NCBI GenBank assembly: GCA_900142905.1
Contig: FSRV01000001.1
Span: forward strand, 3,100,001-3,164,000
From: Burkholderia sp. GAS332
Lineage (GTDB): Bacteria > Pseudomonadota > Gammaproteobacteria > Burkholderiales > Burkholderiaceae
DNA length: 64,000 nucleotides
Direction: 5' to 3'
The position numbers were made by a program, and so were the translations under genes. The notes below the pieces were generated by a model. The model ran no database searches, was not told the origin of the DNA, and worked only from the letters and a program-made list of their open reading frames with translations. This document shows, piece by piece, positions 8,731 through 17,674 of the stretch; position 1 is the stretch's first letter; each line of letters begins with the position of its first letter.

Positions 8731-9714
8731 TCAATGCGTCTCGCCGCGCTGTCGAGCCGGCGCCTGAGCCCGCGGTCGAGCCGGCTTCGGCGCCGCAGCA
8801 TCCGCGGGCTTCGCGCCGCCGATCTCCGCGATCAAATGGTCACGGAACGCCCTCACCGACGGCGGCAGCGCCCGTCCAGCCATCGTCTGTACCTGAATGC
8901 TGCGCTGGCGCATCTGCGGATGCGTCAGCGGTATCGCGACAAAGCCGTCGTCGGCGTAACGGTCGCGCACCGACAGCAGCCCGGTGAACACGATCGCCCC
9001 GGACTTCTGCGCGTAACGGTACATCGCGCCGCTATTGTTGGAGGTGAGATCGGGCTCGAGCAGCACGCCTTCAAGTGCGCAGGTGATATCGATCAGTTGC
9101 CGAATCGTCGTGCCAGGCTCCGGCAGCACCAGCGGATAGCGCTGCAGGTCGGCGAGCGACACCTTCGCGCGCGCGGCCAGCGGATGATCGGCGCGCAGCA
9201 GCGCCAGCACCGGCGCCCGTTCGGTGTGTTCGACCTTGACGCCCTTTTCCGGGGCGAGGCTAAACGTCAGCGCAAGGTCCGCGTCGCCATCACGCACCCG
9301 GCGCGTCGCCTCGCCCGGCTGCATCACGGAGAGCGTGAAGTCGATCCCCGGATAGTGACTGCGGAACGCCGCCATCGCGCTGGGCAGGAAGTCCGCGGCG
9401 AACCCCTCCGAACTGGCGACCTTGATCATGCTGCCGTGCAACGCCTCGAGGCCGCCGATCTCCTTCATCACGTGCTCCGCCTCGAGCAGGCTGCGCTGGG
9501 CATAGGCCAGCAGGCGCTCGCCCGCCTCGGAAAGCGACATGCCGCGCGGCCGCCGCTCGAACAGCGTGGCGCCGAGATCGCTTTCGAGCCGCGCGATCTG
9601 CCGGCTGATCGCCGAAACGGCCACGTGCAGTCGCGCCGACGCGTCGCTGATTGAACCGGTACGCGCCACCTCGACAAAATAGCGCAACGCAATGCCGTGT
9701 AACGAAAGTGCCAT
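8731..9714 (-). CDS. LysR-family transcriptional regulator
   Basis: About 327 aa. The N-terminal winged helix-turn-helix is clear (ALRYFVEVARTGSISDASAR followed by LHVAVSAISRQIARLESDLG), then the LysR substrate-binding domain (VASSEGFAADFLPSAMAAF, PLVLPEPGTTIRQLID). The C-terminal ~25 residues are Ala/Pro/Arg-rich and atypical. The start at 9714 (MALSLHG) is preferred; a codon at 9720 is two residues upstream. It is divergent from the M20 peptidase at 9911, so it probably controls the peptidase-transporter unit from the 9715-9910 interval. Confidence 0.9.
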   Translation of the reverse strand: MALSLHGIALRYFVEVARTGSISDASARLHVAVSAISRQIARLESDLGATLFERRPRGMSLSEAGERLLAYAQRSLLEAEHVMKEIGGLEALHGSMIKVASSEGFAADFLPSAMAAFRSHYPGIDFTLSVMQPGEATRRVRDGDADLALTFSLAPEKGVKVEHTERAPVLALLRADHPLAARAKVSLADLQRYPLVLPEPGTTIRQLIDITCALEGVLLEPDLTSNNSGAMYRYAQKSGAIVFTGLLSVRDRYADDGFVAIPLTHPQMRQRSIQVQTMAGRALPPSVRAFRDHLIAEIGGAKPADAAAPKPARPRAQAPARQRGETH

Positions 9715-9910
9715 GAGCAACGCCTTATGCGAACGTATGCAGCCGTATGCGGGGGTGTCCAGCTTTGCCTTTTTGGCAATGCAAGCTTCGAAACACGATC
9801 ATTGTGACAAAAATAACGGCCTCCTAGAATCGTTTTGAAGCTGATGGCCGCGAGCCAGACCGTGCCACGTACGGCGCCGCCATCCCCCGCCCCCCGCATC
9901 GGAGACAACC

Positions 9911-11323
9911 ATGAGCCGCAGCCAGGCCATCGAACACGCCACGCATCATTTCGAATCAGGCGCCTTTCTTGAGAACCTCAACCGGCGCGTCGGATTTCGC
10001 ACCGAGAGTCAGGAAATCGACCGCGCCGCCACGCTGCTGTCGTATTTGACTGACGAAATCGCGCCCGAAGTCGAAGGGCTCGGCTTCGGCACTCGCATCG
10101 TCGATAACCCGGCGCAAGGGTTCGGGCCGTTTCTGATCGCCAATCGCCATGAAGACGACCGTTTGCCCACCGTACTGATCTACGGCCACGGCGACGTCGT
10201 GCGCGGCTACGACAGCCAGTGGCGCGCGCCGCTGACGCCGTGGGCGGTGACCATCGAAGGTGAACGCTGGTATGGCCGTGGCACCGCCGACAACAAGGGC
10301 CAGCACACCATCAACCTCGCCGCGCTCGCCAGCGTGCTGGCCGCACGCGGCGGCAAGCTCGGCTTCAACGCGAAACTGCTGATCGAGATGGGTGAGGAAA
10401 CCGGCTCGCCGGGGCTCGACGCGATCTGCCACCAGCACAAACAGGAACTGGCCGCGGACGTGCTGATCGCCTCCGACGGTCCGCGCCTCGCCGCGCGCCG
10501 CCCTACTGTCTTCCTCGGCTCGCGGGGTTCGGTGAACTTCAAACTCTCGCTGAATCTGCGCGATGGCGCGCATCACTCTGGCAATTGGGGCGGCCTGTTG
10601 CGCAATCCGGCCACCGTGCTGGCGAACGCGCTCGCCAGTCTGGTCGATGCGCGCGGCGTGATCGCTGTCGACGGCCTGCGTCCGCCGCCGATTCCCGAGG
10701 CGGTGCGTCATGCACTGGCCGATATCACCGTAGGCGGCGGCCCGGGCGACCCGGCCGTCGACGATAACTGGGGCGAGCCCGGCCTCACGCCGCCAGAACG
10801 CGTGTTCGGCTGGAACAGCTTCGAAGTGCTGGCCTTCAAGGCGGGCAATCCCGAGAACCCGGTCAATGCCATTCCGTCGTCGGCATTCGCGCACTGCCAG
10901 TTGCGCTTCGTGGTCGGTACCGATTGGGAAAACCTTGAGCAGCATCTGCGCACGCATCTGGATGCGCAGGGCTTTTCGCTGGTCGAGATCAGCGTCGAAC
11001 GCGGTGCGCCGGCGACACGTCTGAATCCCGACGACCCGTGGGTCAAGTGGGCCATCGCCTCGCTCGAACAGACCACCGGCAAGAAGACGGCGGTGCTGCC
11101 GAATCTCGGCGGCACGCTGCCCAACGAAGTGTTCGCCGACACGCTCGGCCTGCCGACCATCTGGGTGCCGCATTCGTACCCGGCCTGCTCGCAGCACGCG
11201 CCAAACGAACATCTGCTCGGGCCGGTGGTGCGCGAGGGTCTGCAGATCATGGCGGGGTTGTTCTGGGATCTCGGCGAGAACTCGCCGCACGCAACCGTCA
11301 CGACAGCAGAAGCCGCGGCCTGA
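9911..11323 (+). CDS. M20-family zinc metallopeptidase (dipeptidase/deacylase)
   Basis: A 470-aa M20 enzyme. The visible metal site comprises H93 and D95 in YGHGDVV, D127 in YGRGTADNKG, and E162-E163 in IEMGEETGSPG, with the dimerisation domain in the middle and a late conserved His (PHSYPACSQHAPNEH). The family hydrolyses dipeptides or N-acyl amino acids with two zinc ions in the cytoplasm. It is followed after 84 bp by an MHS transporter on the same strand, suggesting uptake and hydrolysis of one substrate, under the divergent LysR. A GGAGAC site precedes the ATG. Confidence 0.9.
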   Translation: MSRSQAIEHATHHFESGAFLENLNRRVGFRTESQEIDRAATLLSYLTDEIAPEVEGLGFGTRIVDNPAQGFGPFLIANRHEDDRLPTVLIYGHGDVVRGYDSQWRAPLTPWAVTIEGERWYGRGTADNKGQHTINLAALASVLAARGGKLGFNAKLLIEMGEETGSPGLDAICHQHKQELAADVLIASDGPRLAARRPTVFLGSRGSVNFKLSLNLRDGAHHSGNWGGLLRNPATVLANALASLVDARGVIAVDGLRPPPIPEAVRHALADITVGGGPGDPAVDDNWGEPGLTPPERVFGWNSFEVLAFKAGNPENPVNAIPSSAFAHCQLRFVVGTDWENLEQHLRTHLDAQGFSLVEISVERGAPATRLNPDDPWVKWAIASLEQTTGKKTAVLPNLGGTLPNEVFADTLGLPTIWVPHSYPACSQHAPNEHLLGPVVREGLQIMAGLFWDLGENSPHATVTTAEAAA

Positions 11324-11407
11324 GCGATCAACGCGGCACACCTGCATCACGCGCGCCGTTCACCTGCAGTTCACCGTTAGCCGCATCCGTCACGAGCCAC
11401 GTCCACG

Positions 11408-12382
11408 ATGATCACGTCCACCTTGCAAGCCAGCGCCGCGCGGCCGTCCGCCGCAAAGGTCCATCGCATCATTCTCGCGGCGTCGATCGGCAACGCGCTG
11501 GAATGGTTCGACCTCGTCGTCTATGGATTTTTTGCGGTCACGATCGCGAAGCTGTTCTTCCCTGCGCGTACCGAAGCCATTTCGTTGATGCTCACGCTCG
11601 GCACCTTCGGTATCTCGTACATGATCCGGCCGCTGGGCGGACTCGTACTCGGTTCGCTCGCGGATCGCGCCGGGCGCAAGGTATCGCTGCTGCTGTCGAT
11701 TGGTTTAATGATGATCGGCACCTTGACCATTGCGGTGATGCCGCCTTACGCGGCGATCGGCTTGTGGGCGCCGGCCGGCATCATGCTGTCGCGGCTCATT
11801 CAAGGATTCTCGGCGGGCGGCGAGTTCGGCGCCTCCACCGCGTTTCTGGTCGAGCATGCCCCCGAGCGGCGCGGTTTCATGGGCAGCTGGCAGTTCGCCA
11901 GTCAGGGCATGGCGACGCTGCTTGCCTCCGGCTTCGGCGCGCTGCTGACGAGCCAGCTCACCATGGCGCAGCTTGAATCGTGGGGCTGGCGCATTCCGTT
12001 TCTGTTCGGCCTCGCGATCGGCCCGGTCGGCTTCTATATTCGCCGCTACGTGGACGAAGGCGCCGAGTTCAACACGGAGCCCAAAACCCGCACGCCGTTG
12101 CGCGATCTGTTCGGTACGCAAAAGGTCCGCATGCTGCTCGCGGTCGGTTCGCTGGTCATCTCGACCGCGGCGAACTACATGATTCTGTATATGCCGACCT
12201 ACGCGATCAAGCAACTGCACCTGCCCGCTTCGACCGGCTTCGCGGCCACGCTCGCAACAGGCGTGGTGCTGACCGTATTGACGCCATTCGCCGGCCACCT
12301 GTCCGACAGCATGGGACGCATCCGCATCATGGCGGTCGCGGCGACGTTGATGCTGCTGACGGTGTATCCGGCCTTCGTGTAT
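11408..12382 (+). pseudogene. MFS (MHS family) transporter, 5' part, interrupted by the mobile element
   Basis: The first 325 codons are a normal MHS transporter: GNALEWFDLVVYGFFAVTI, RPLGGLVLGSLADRAGRKVS, QGFSAGGEFGASTAFLVEHA. Homology stops at PAFVY, where the element begins; the open frame then reads 58 foreign codons to 12559. The missing C-terminal 102 codons are at 18416-18724, and joining them at GTGTATAT gives a 427-residue protein, the usual family length. As it stands the protein lacks about the last three membrane helices and is probably non-functional unless the element excises. Confidence 0.92.
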
Positions 12383-12384
12383 AT
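12377..12384. repeat. Left junction core (attL), direct repeat GTGTATAT
   Basis: GTGTATAT occurs here and at 18410-18417. Deleting one copy with the 6,025 bases between restores the MFS reading frame exactly (...GCC TTC GTG TAT ATG AAT GCG...). This is expected for a tyrosine-recombinase crossover core or a short target duplication. Confidence 0.88.
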
Positions 12385-12481
12385 TATTCACCCCAACCGT
12401 GAATACATTGTTCTGGGTTATCGAAGAGAAAAAGAGCCACGCTTCGCCCTTTCACGCCCTTCGAAAGTAACTGTACCGCTA

Positions 12482-12510
12482 TTGTCGATGCAGATGCTAT
12501 ACCCTATCAT
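12482..12510 (+). promoter_or_regulatory. Predicted sigma-70 promoter of the thymidine kinase gene
   Basis: TTGTCG at 12482-12487 and TATCAT at 12505-12510 are separated by 17 bp. It lies inside the element, so the cargo can be transcribed without host help. Confidence 0.55.
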
Positions 12511-12525
12511 TACAAACATTGTATT

Positions 12526-12554
12526 CAGTGAGGCGTGCTGGCAGCGCTTCACTG
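12526..12554 (+). promoter_or_regulatory. Hairpin in the thymidine kinase leader
   Basis: CAGTGA plus GGCG pairs with CGCT plus TCACTG (10 bp including one G-U) around a 9-base loop, ending 3 bases before the GAGGA ribosome-binding site at 12558-12562. It could influence translation; no riboswitch family was recognised. Confidence 0.4.
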
Positions 12555-12568
12555 GTTGAGGATTTCAC

Positions 12569-13123
12569 ATGGCTCGTATGTTTTTCAGGTACTCAGCAAT
12601 GAATGCAGGCAAGTCGACTTACCTGCTACAGGTTGCACACAACTACAACGAGAACGGCAACGAAGTGCTGCTGTTGACCTCGGCCAAAGACAATCGTGAC
12701 GGCGCCGGCGTGATTTCGTCTCGTATTGGGCTGAAGCGTGAAGCGCTGACGTACAGTGACATCACTAACTTCTTTGAGTTGCTTGCGGATGTCAAGGTTG
12801 CCTGCGTGCTCGTCGATGAGGCTCAGTTCCTTACCTTCGAGCAGGTACAGCAGCTTCATCAGTGGGTTCACACTCGCGGCACGCCCGTGATGTGCTTCGG
12901 CATTCGGTCGGACTTCCGTGGCCAGCCCTTTCCTGGCTCGGCTGCGCTTCTGGCTCTGGCGGATGACCTCGAAGAAATCAAGACGGTCTGTCGATGTGGC
13001 AAGCGGGCGACCATGAACATCCGGACTGATGAAAGCGGCGTTCGTGTTCGAGACGGGGAGCAAATATTGATTGGAGGCAACTCGCGCTATCGGCAGGTCT
13101 GCGCAGGCTGCTTTTACCGCTAA
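12569..13123 (+). CDS. tdk: Type II thymidine kinase (cargo of the mobile element)
   Basis: A 184-aa enzyme that phosphorylates thymidine to dTMP with ATP in the salvage pathway. The P-loop is SAMNAGKST (residues 9-17, K15), the Walker-B/catalytic stretch VDEAQF includes D83 and E84, and the conserved FGIRSDFRGQPFPGS lies at 110-124. A zinc-binding set C141, C143, C178, C181 is intact, with the thymidine-loop GGNSRYRQVC near the C-terminus. Length matches bacterial enzymes, and all key residues are present, so it should be active. GAGGA precedes the ATG. It is the only non-recombinase gene in the element and has its own promoter and terminator. Phage-borne homologs are common, which makes capture from a phage a reasonable inference. 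Confidence 0.93.
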   Translation: MARMFFRYSAMNAGKSTYLLQVAHNYNENGNEVLLLTSAKDNRDGAGVISSRIGLKREALTYSDITNFFELLADVKVACVLVDEAQFLTFEQVQQLHQWVHTRGTPVMCFGIRSDFRGQPFPGSAALLALADDLEEIKTVCRCGKRATMNIRTDESGVRVRDGEQILIGGNSRYRQVCAGCFYR

Positions 13124-13129
13124 TTCTCT

Positions 13130-13161
13130 GTCCCGGTCGACCCTTGGTTGCCGGGACTTTT
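13130..13161 (+). terminator. Terminator after thymidine kinase
   Basis: GTCCCGG (13130-13136) pairs with CCGGGAC (13151-13157), followed by TTTT. It separates the cargo from the recombinase operon, whose start is at 13174. Confidence 0.65.
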
Positions 13162-13173
13162 CACATCTCGCAC

Positions 13174-14577
13174 ATGTTCGTAACAGTAAAAGTTCGGGTC
13201 ATCACAGACGAGACGGGAGCTTACACGGAGATTCCGGGCCTCCTGACGCCGCACGGGGTATTGAATCCTCTACTGGACTACTGCTTGACCAGAAGCCATG
13301 ACCGTAGCATCGAGTGGATGAACAAGGTGCGGCGCTCGGTCCAGCTCTTCCTCGAGTACCTGCAGGCGAATCCGGCGCAGACAGACACGCATCTGCTATT
13401 TCGGAATTTCGCTCAACGGCTTTACAGCGGCACGTTCGAGTTGGCGACCGGTCTGGACCCTAGCGGCCTTTGCTGGAAAGCTCGTTCGACGGATGAAGCT
13501 CGCCACATCATCACAGATTTGACAGCGTTCTTTGACTGGTTGGGCACTGAACGCCCGGCGGCTGCGAAAATCAATCCCCGGTACGCCGGAGACAACTACG
13601 ACCGCGCTTGTGATAAAGCCGCGTATGTATTTCGTCGTGACAAAGCGCTTCTCGGTCACACTTGGAAAACCTCCACGCCCGAGAGTGCCACTGGGCGCAA
13701 GGTACGTGCGCAGCGCACTCCCAAGGTTGTCAACGCGGACCCGCCGGCTTTCCCCGATGACCGGTTCATGGACCTGATTGCGAAGGGCTTCAAGATTGGC
13801 GGATACCACGACTATCGCGGCATCCTCATCACACTGCTATGTCACGGCGCTGGCTTCCGTGAGTCAGAGCCTTTTCACCTCTACATCGAAGACGTCATAC
13901 CTGACCCGGCCAACCCCAAGCTGGCCAAGGTAAGGATTCACCATCCGTCGCATGGCTTCGCGCCTGCGGCGTGGAAGGACGGACGGGCCAGAAAAGCACA
14001 GGAAACTCGTGCTAGCTATCTCGCAGATAAATTTGGTTTGGTACCGCGCAATCTACTACTGGATAGTCGAGCAGCGGGCTGGAAAGGTGGAACGCACGAC
14101 GGCCGTTACTACAAAGAAGCTTATTGGTTTCAGCCTGAATTAGGGGAGTTGTTCCTGAAAGTGTGGCAGCTATATCTACACCAAGTAGCACGGGTGGAGC
14201 GGTTGCATCCGTTTGCGTTTGTGAATCTATCCAGAGAACCCCGTGGGGAAATGTACACACTCGCGCAATACAACAAGGCTCACGCTCGGGCATGCGCGCG
14301 AATCGGGCTAGTCGTCTCTAAAGAAGCAGGCACCACGCCACACGGGCATCGACATGCCTACGGCCGCCGTTTGCGTAACGCTGGCGTGTCAAAGGATTTC
14401 ATCAAGCGGTTCATGCACCACTCATCACTGGAAAGCCAAGAAGTGTATACCCAAGCTACGATAGCTGAGACGGTGGCCGAACTGCACGCCGCGTCGGCCA
14501 GACTGAAGAGTTCAACCTCTGCTTCCTTCGCTTTGCCGTTGAGCCAGCTCGGCATCGAGGCGGACCTTCATGTCTAA
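13174..14577 (+). CDS. Tyrosine recombinase, first protein of the trio (GmtY/TnpA-like)
   Basis: A 467-aa site-specific recombinase. The catalytic set is visible: R229 in HGAGFRESEPF, H390 and R393 in PHGHRHAYGRRL, H415/H416 in FMHHSS, and the nucleophile Y425 in QEVYTQAT. An N-terminal core-binding region precedes the catalytic domain. The ATG at 13174 is preferred over the in-frame TTG at 13144, which lies within the terminator hairpin. Its last 8 bases overlap the start of the next gene (ATG at 14570, stop TAA to 14577), showing tight translational coupling. By size and order it corresponds to GmtY of gamma-mobile-trio islands or TnpA of Tn554; family assignment needs a profile search. Confidence 0.88.
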   Translation: MFVTVKVRVITDETGAYTEIPGLLTPHGVLNPLLDYCLTRSHDRSIEWMNKVRRSVQLFLEYLQANPAQTDTHLLFRNFAQRLYSGTFELATGLDPSGLCWKARSTDEARHIITDLTAFFDWLGTERPAAAKINPRYAGDNYDRACDKAAYVFRRDKALLGHTWKTSTPESATGRKVRAQRTPKVVNADPPAFPDDRFMDLIAKGFKIGGYHDYRGILITLLCHGAGFRESEPFHLYIEDVIPDPANPKLAKVRIHHPSHGFAPAAWKDGRARKAQETRASYLADKFGLVPRNLLLDSRAAGWKGGTHDGRYYKEAYWFQPELGELFLKVWQLYLHQVARVERLHPFAFVNLSREPRGEMYTLAQYNKAHARACARIGLVVSKEAGTTPHGHRHAYGRRLRNAGVSKDFIKRFMHHSSLESQEVYTQATIAETVAELHAASARLKSSTSASFALPLSQLGIEADLHV

Positions 14578-17500
14578 AGCTATCTCTCCGAATATTATTC
14601 TGCAACAACTGCTCGACGCCACACAGAGGCAGTCCCGGAAAGACAAGCTCAGCGCCCTCCACGAGCTGTGCAGCAATCGATTGGCCGCTGGCGAACACGA
14701 CTTTTCAATCGGAACGATTGCAAAGCTCTGCACGGCAGTCGGGCTGATGAGCGGTAGGGTTCTAAGCAACCCTGTCGGTGCGGCACCGTATCGGAAGCTG
14801 ATAGCTGCGTGGGCCGTGTATTCCGAAGAGAAAAGTCTCGGACCGTTTGACGGGGCGCCGACAACTCACCCCGATTCGGTAGTCCGAAAACTTATACAAA
14901 AAAGCCCCAACTCCATCCGCAAGAGAAATCTCCGCAATGTGCACGAGCTTTGCCGGAAGCATCATGCGACGGGCTCTCTCGATTTCTCGATTAGGACTGT
15001 GGGCGCACTCTGCGAAGAGCGTGGCATTCTGAACGCCCACAGCCTATCGGACAAGGACTTCTCCGATTTCCGGGTGCTTATCGACTCGTGGGACGCTCTC
15101 GCTCGCCCTTGGTTGATGACCGACGCCGAAGTGGACGACAAGACCAAACGAGCCCAGAAGCAACACGACTTGGAATTGCAATGGGTTGCCCGGGACTATC
15201 CGGAATTCTCGCATTGGCGTGAGCGTGCGGTCGAGTGGCTGCAAGGGGAGTCTACTGGCCTCAACCACAAGCTGGCCGCCTTTAGCAATTTCTTCAAAAA
15301 ATACCTAACGCGACCCGATGTTCCCACCGACCTACGGGAGTTCCTTGCGCGTGGGTGCAGTCTCCCGGACTTCCGGGAAACGGCATGCCCTCCGACGGCC
15401 GGAGTTGTGTACGGCAACTCCGTGAGCGCGTTCCTCGATTGGATATTGTTGCGCGATTTCAGCGACGTGACCGACGACGGCATCCGCGTGGTGTCACCAG
15501 CATTCCGCAATCCCATCCAGCCTGTGTCTAAAAGCGGCGTGCCCGTTCACGACGACAGCGTCAGGTCACCACTGCCTTATGGCTACCTCGATGAACTGCG
15601 GCACCTTTTGGCGCAGGGCGCAGCCTTCCGCGACTGGACCTTCGCCCACAATGCGTTAGGAGTCACAATGGGTGAAAAGGGCGCACCTGGACGAGACTGG
15701 TTTGATGTGCCCGAGCACCTCATTGACCGCGAGGACCCTGATTGTGTATGGCGGATTCGCGATGGAAGGACGCAGCTATGGAGCCCCGTGCGGTGGCTTG
15801 CGGTTCACATCAAGCTTCTTCTGCCACTCCGGACTACACAGGTTCGAATGCTGGACTCGGGAGAATCCGATACGTGGAGGTACGACTCAGGCGCGTGGAC
15901 GTTGAACGAAGGCCCCTTGGCCGCCGGCGTCGACAAAGCGTGGAGGCAAGGTGTGTTGCGTCGAAATCCCGACCCGCTTGACGGCTCGATAGTATCCACG
16001 ACCCTCTACATCAACACCAACAAAACGGCCGACGTTGGGAAGGACGGAGTCGCCAAGGGCTACGTGCTCCCGTGGTTTGACGCGCCGAACTTGGCCGAGA
16101 ACGTATTTTATTGGCTGGAGAAGCTGCGTAATTGGCAGGCTAAGTACAACCCGGTTGACCGCCGAACATCCTGGAGCGAACTGGATGCCCGGCATATCGC
16201 CGTTAAGAGCGAATCGCAACTTGCGTCCTATCCGGATGCTTGCTTCCTGTTCCGGCTGGCCGAGGGGGATGTTAGCGAGCGGCACCTGCCCGTGTCTGAT
16301 GGCATTCTCACCTCCGCTTGGTGCAGGATTCTCGAAGAGCTACAGGACCGGCTCGCGTCGAGGGGCGAGACCCATGCTGATGGTTCCCCTGTCCAATTTG
16401 CAACACGCGACGAAGGTCGGCGGACGAAAACCGACTTCCCCCTCCATAGTTTGCGAGTCTCACTGGTCACCGCGCTTGCTTTGGAGGGTGGGGTTCCTTT
16501 CCCTATTCTCCAGAAGCTGGTGGGCCACAGCCGCCTGTTGATGACACTGTATTACGTCAAGCCAGGAGCCGCGCGCATCAACACTATGCTAACCGAGGCC
16601 GCTGCGAAAATGGACGCCGGCAAAGAGCGCAGTATCAGCGAGTATCTACTCAACACGGAGCACGAGCGGCTGGTTGAATCGGCTGTCTGCAACAGCCCGA
16701 GCAGCTTGGCCGCAGCAATTCCGGAGCATCCGGCAGCGCGCAACCCAGCCGGGTGGATGCCGATGCACCACGGCCTCTGCCTAGTGGGAGGAAACACCAG
16801 CGAGCTTGAAGACAACCGCAAGATAGGCGGTTGCCACAACGGCGGCCCTAACGTTGGCACGGAGGGAAGGCCGGCATATGGCCCGGTCCCCGGCGGGAGC
16901 AGGAACTGCGTTCGCTGCCGCTGGTTTGTCACCGAGCCTCATCATCTGCCCGCGTTGGCGGCCCATTTCAACACCATCGCTTACCACTTCGACGAGGCGC
17001 GCAACAAGTCGATGAGTGCCGAGCACGAGTTGCAAGACCTAAAGCGTCTCAAGGCGAAAATGGAAACTCATCCGGAAGACGGTCCTTTCACGCGGCAGCC
17101 CGAGCTGCGGCAGGCGGAGCGGCGGTGGGAAGCCAGCATGAAACGGTTCAGCGACCTAGCTGAAGACCTGGTCGCGTGCTGGCGTCTGGTGGAGCGATGC
17201 CAATCTGTCCTGGTGCAATCACAGGAAGGGCAGCAGTTGCTCACCCAGGGAACTGTTCTTGATGTTCAAAGCATTTTTGAAGAAACGGAATCCGAGCTAT
17301 TGCAGCTGTCCGGGGTGTGCGAAAGCCTTGAGCTGTACCCAGACCTCGAGGCTGGCAAGGCCATCATTCGACGCAGTCAATTGCTCGATTCAGCAGTCTA
17401 CAATGAAGGACTCTCTCCTGTATTTATGCAGCTCTCTGAACGAGAGCAACTCCTTGCAGGCAACGCTTTCCTGAGGCGACTTGCCTCTCACGTTAATCCG

Positions 17501-17674
17501 GCCAATCCCGCGCTCGCGCAGCGCCAAGTGATTGAACTGATGGACGCCGGAAAGCGGCTCGGCGAGCACCTCGGCATCGAGCTAGGCGACAGTCTCCCGC
17601 CGGTTTCGACGGCACGTGTGCTCCACGCCCTGGCAATCCCCACTACGAGGATTAGTGATGCAACGACAGTCTGA
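14570..17674 (+). CDS. Large tyrosine recombinase, second protein of the trio (GmtZ/TnpB-like)
   Basis: A 1034-aa protein. The N-terminal ~180 residues hold two copies of a ~58-residue domain (consensus LxxxHELC, then DFSIxTxxxLC, then LIxxW). The tyrosine-recombinase domain follows, with R421 in LLPLRTTQVR, H626-x-x-R629 in FPLHSLRVSL, H653 in KLVGHSRLL and Y661/Y662 as nucleophile candidates. A C-terminal Cys/His-containing part (NCVRCRWFVTEPHHLPAL) resembles the CxxCRxF signature I recall from TnpB-type proteins and may bind zinc; a long helical tail follows. It overlaps both neighbours, so the three genes form one translational unit. Expected to act with the first recombinase in integration and excision. 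Confidence 0.86.
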   Translation: MSKAISPNIILQQLLDATQRQSRKDKLSALHELCSNRLAAGEHDFSIGTIAKLCTAVGLMSGRVLSNPVGAAPYRKLIAAWAVYSEEKSLGPFDGAPTTHPDSVVRKLIQKSPNSIRKRNLRNVHELCRKHHATGSLDFSIRTVGALCEERGILNAHSLSDKDFSDFRVLIDSWDALARPWLMTDAEVDDKTKRAQKQHDLELQWVARDYPEFSHWRERAVEWLQGESTGLNHKLAAFSNFFKKYLTRPDVPTDLREFLARGCSLPDFRETACPPTAGVVYGNSVSAFLDWILLRDFSDVTDDGIRVVSPAFRNPIQPVSKSGVPVHDDSVRSPLPYGYLDELRHLLAQGAAFRDWTFAHNALGVTMGEKGAPGRDWFDVPEHLIDREDPDCVWRIRDGRTQLWSPVRWLAVHIKLLLPLRTTQVRMLDSGESDTWRYDSGAWTLNEGPLAAGVDKAWRQGVLRRNPDPLDGSIVSTTLYINTNKTADVGKDGVAKGYVLPWFDAPNLAENVFYWLEKLRNWQAKYNPVDRRTSWSELDARHIAVKSESQLASYPDACFLFRLAEGDVSERHLPVSDGILTSAWCRILEELQDRLASRGETHADGSPVQFATRDEGRRTKTDFPLHSLRVSLVTALALEGGVPFPILQKLVGHSRLLMTLYYVKPGAARINTMLTEAAAKMDAGKERSISEYLLNTEHERLVESAVCNSPSSLAAAIPEHPAARNPAGWMPMHHGLCLVGGNTSELEDNRKIGGCHNGGPNVGTEGRPAYGPVPGGSRNCVRCRWFVTEPHHLPALAAHFNTIAYHFDEARNKSMSAEHELQDLKRLKAKMETHPEDGPFTRQPELRQAERRWEASMKRFSDLAEDLVACWRLVERCQSVLVQSQEGQQLLTQGTVLDVQSIFEETESELLQLSGVCESLELYPDLEAGKAIIRRSQLLDSAVYNEGLSPVFMQLSEREQLLAGNAFLRRLASHVNPANPALAQRQVIELMDAGKRLGEHLGIELGDSLPPVSTARVLHALAIPTTRISDATTV

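Noticed and set aside
9956..11350. Long open frame antisense to the M20 peptidase
   Set aside because: High-GC shadow frame: the sense strand carries all the M20 metal-site residues, and the antisense product is Arg/His/Gln-rich without a known pattern.
12385..12559. C-terminal 58 codons after the MFS break as a genuine transporter C-terminus
   Set aside because: They are hydrophilic, lack membrane helices and derive from the element end; the true C-terminus continues at 18416.
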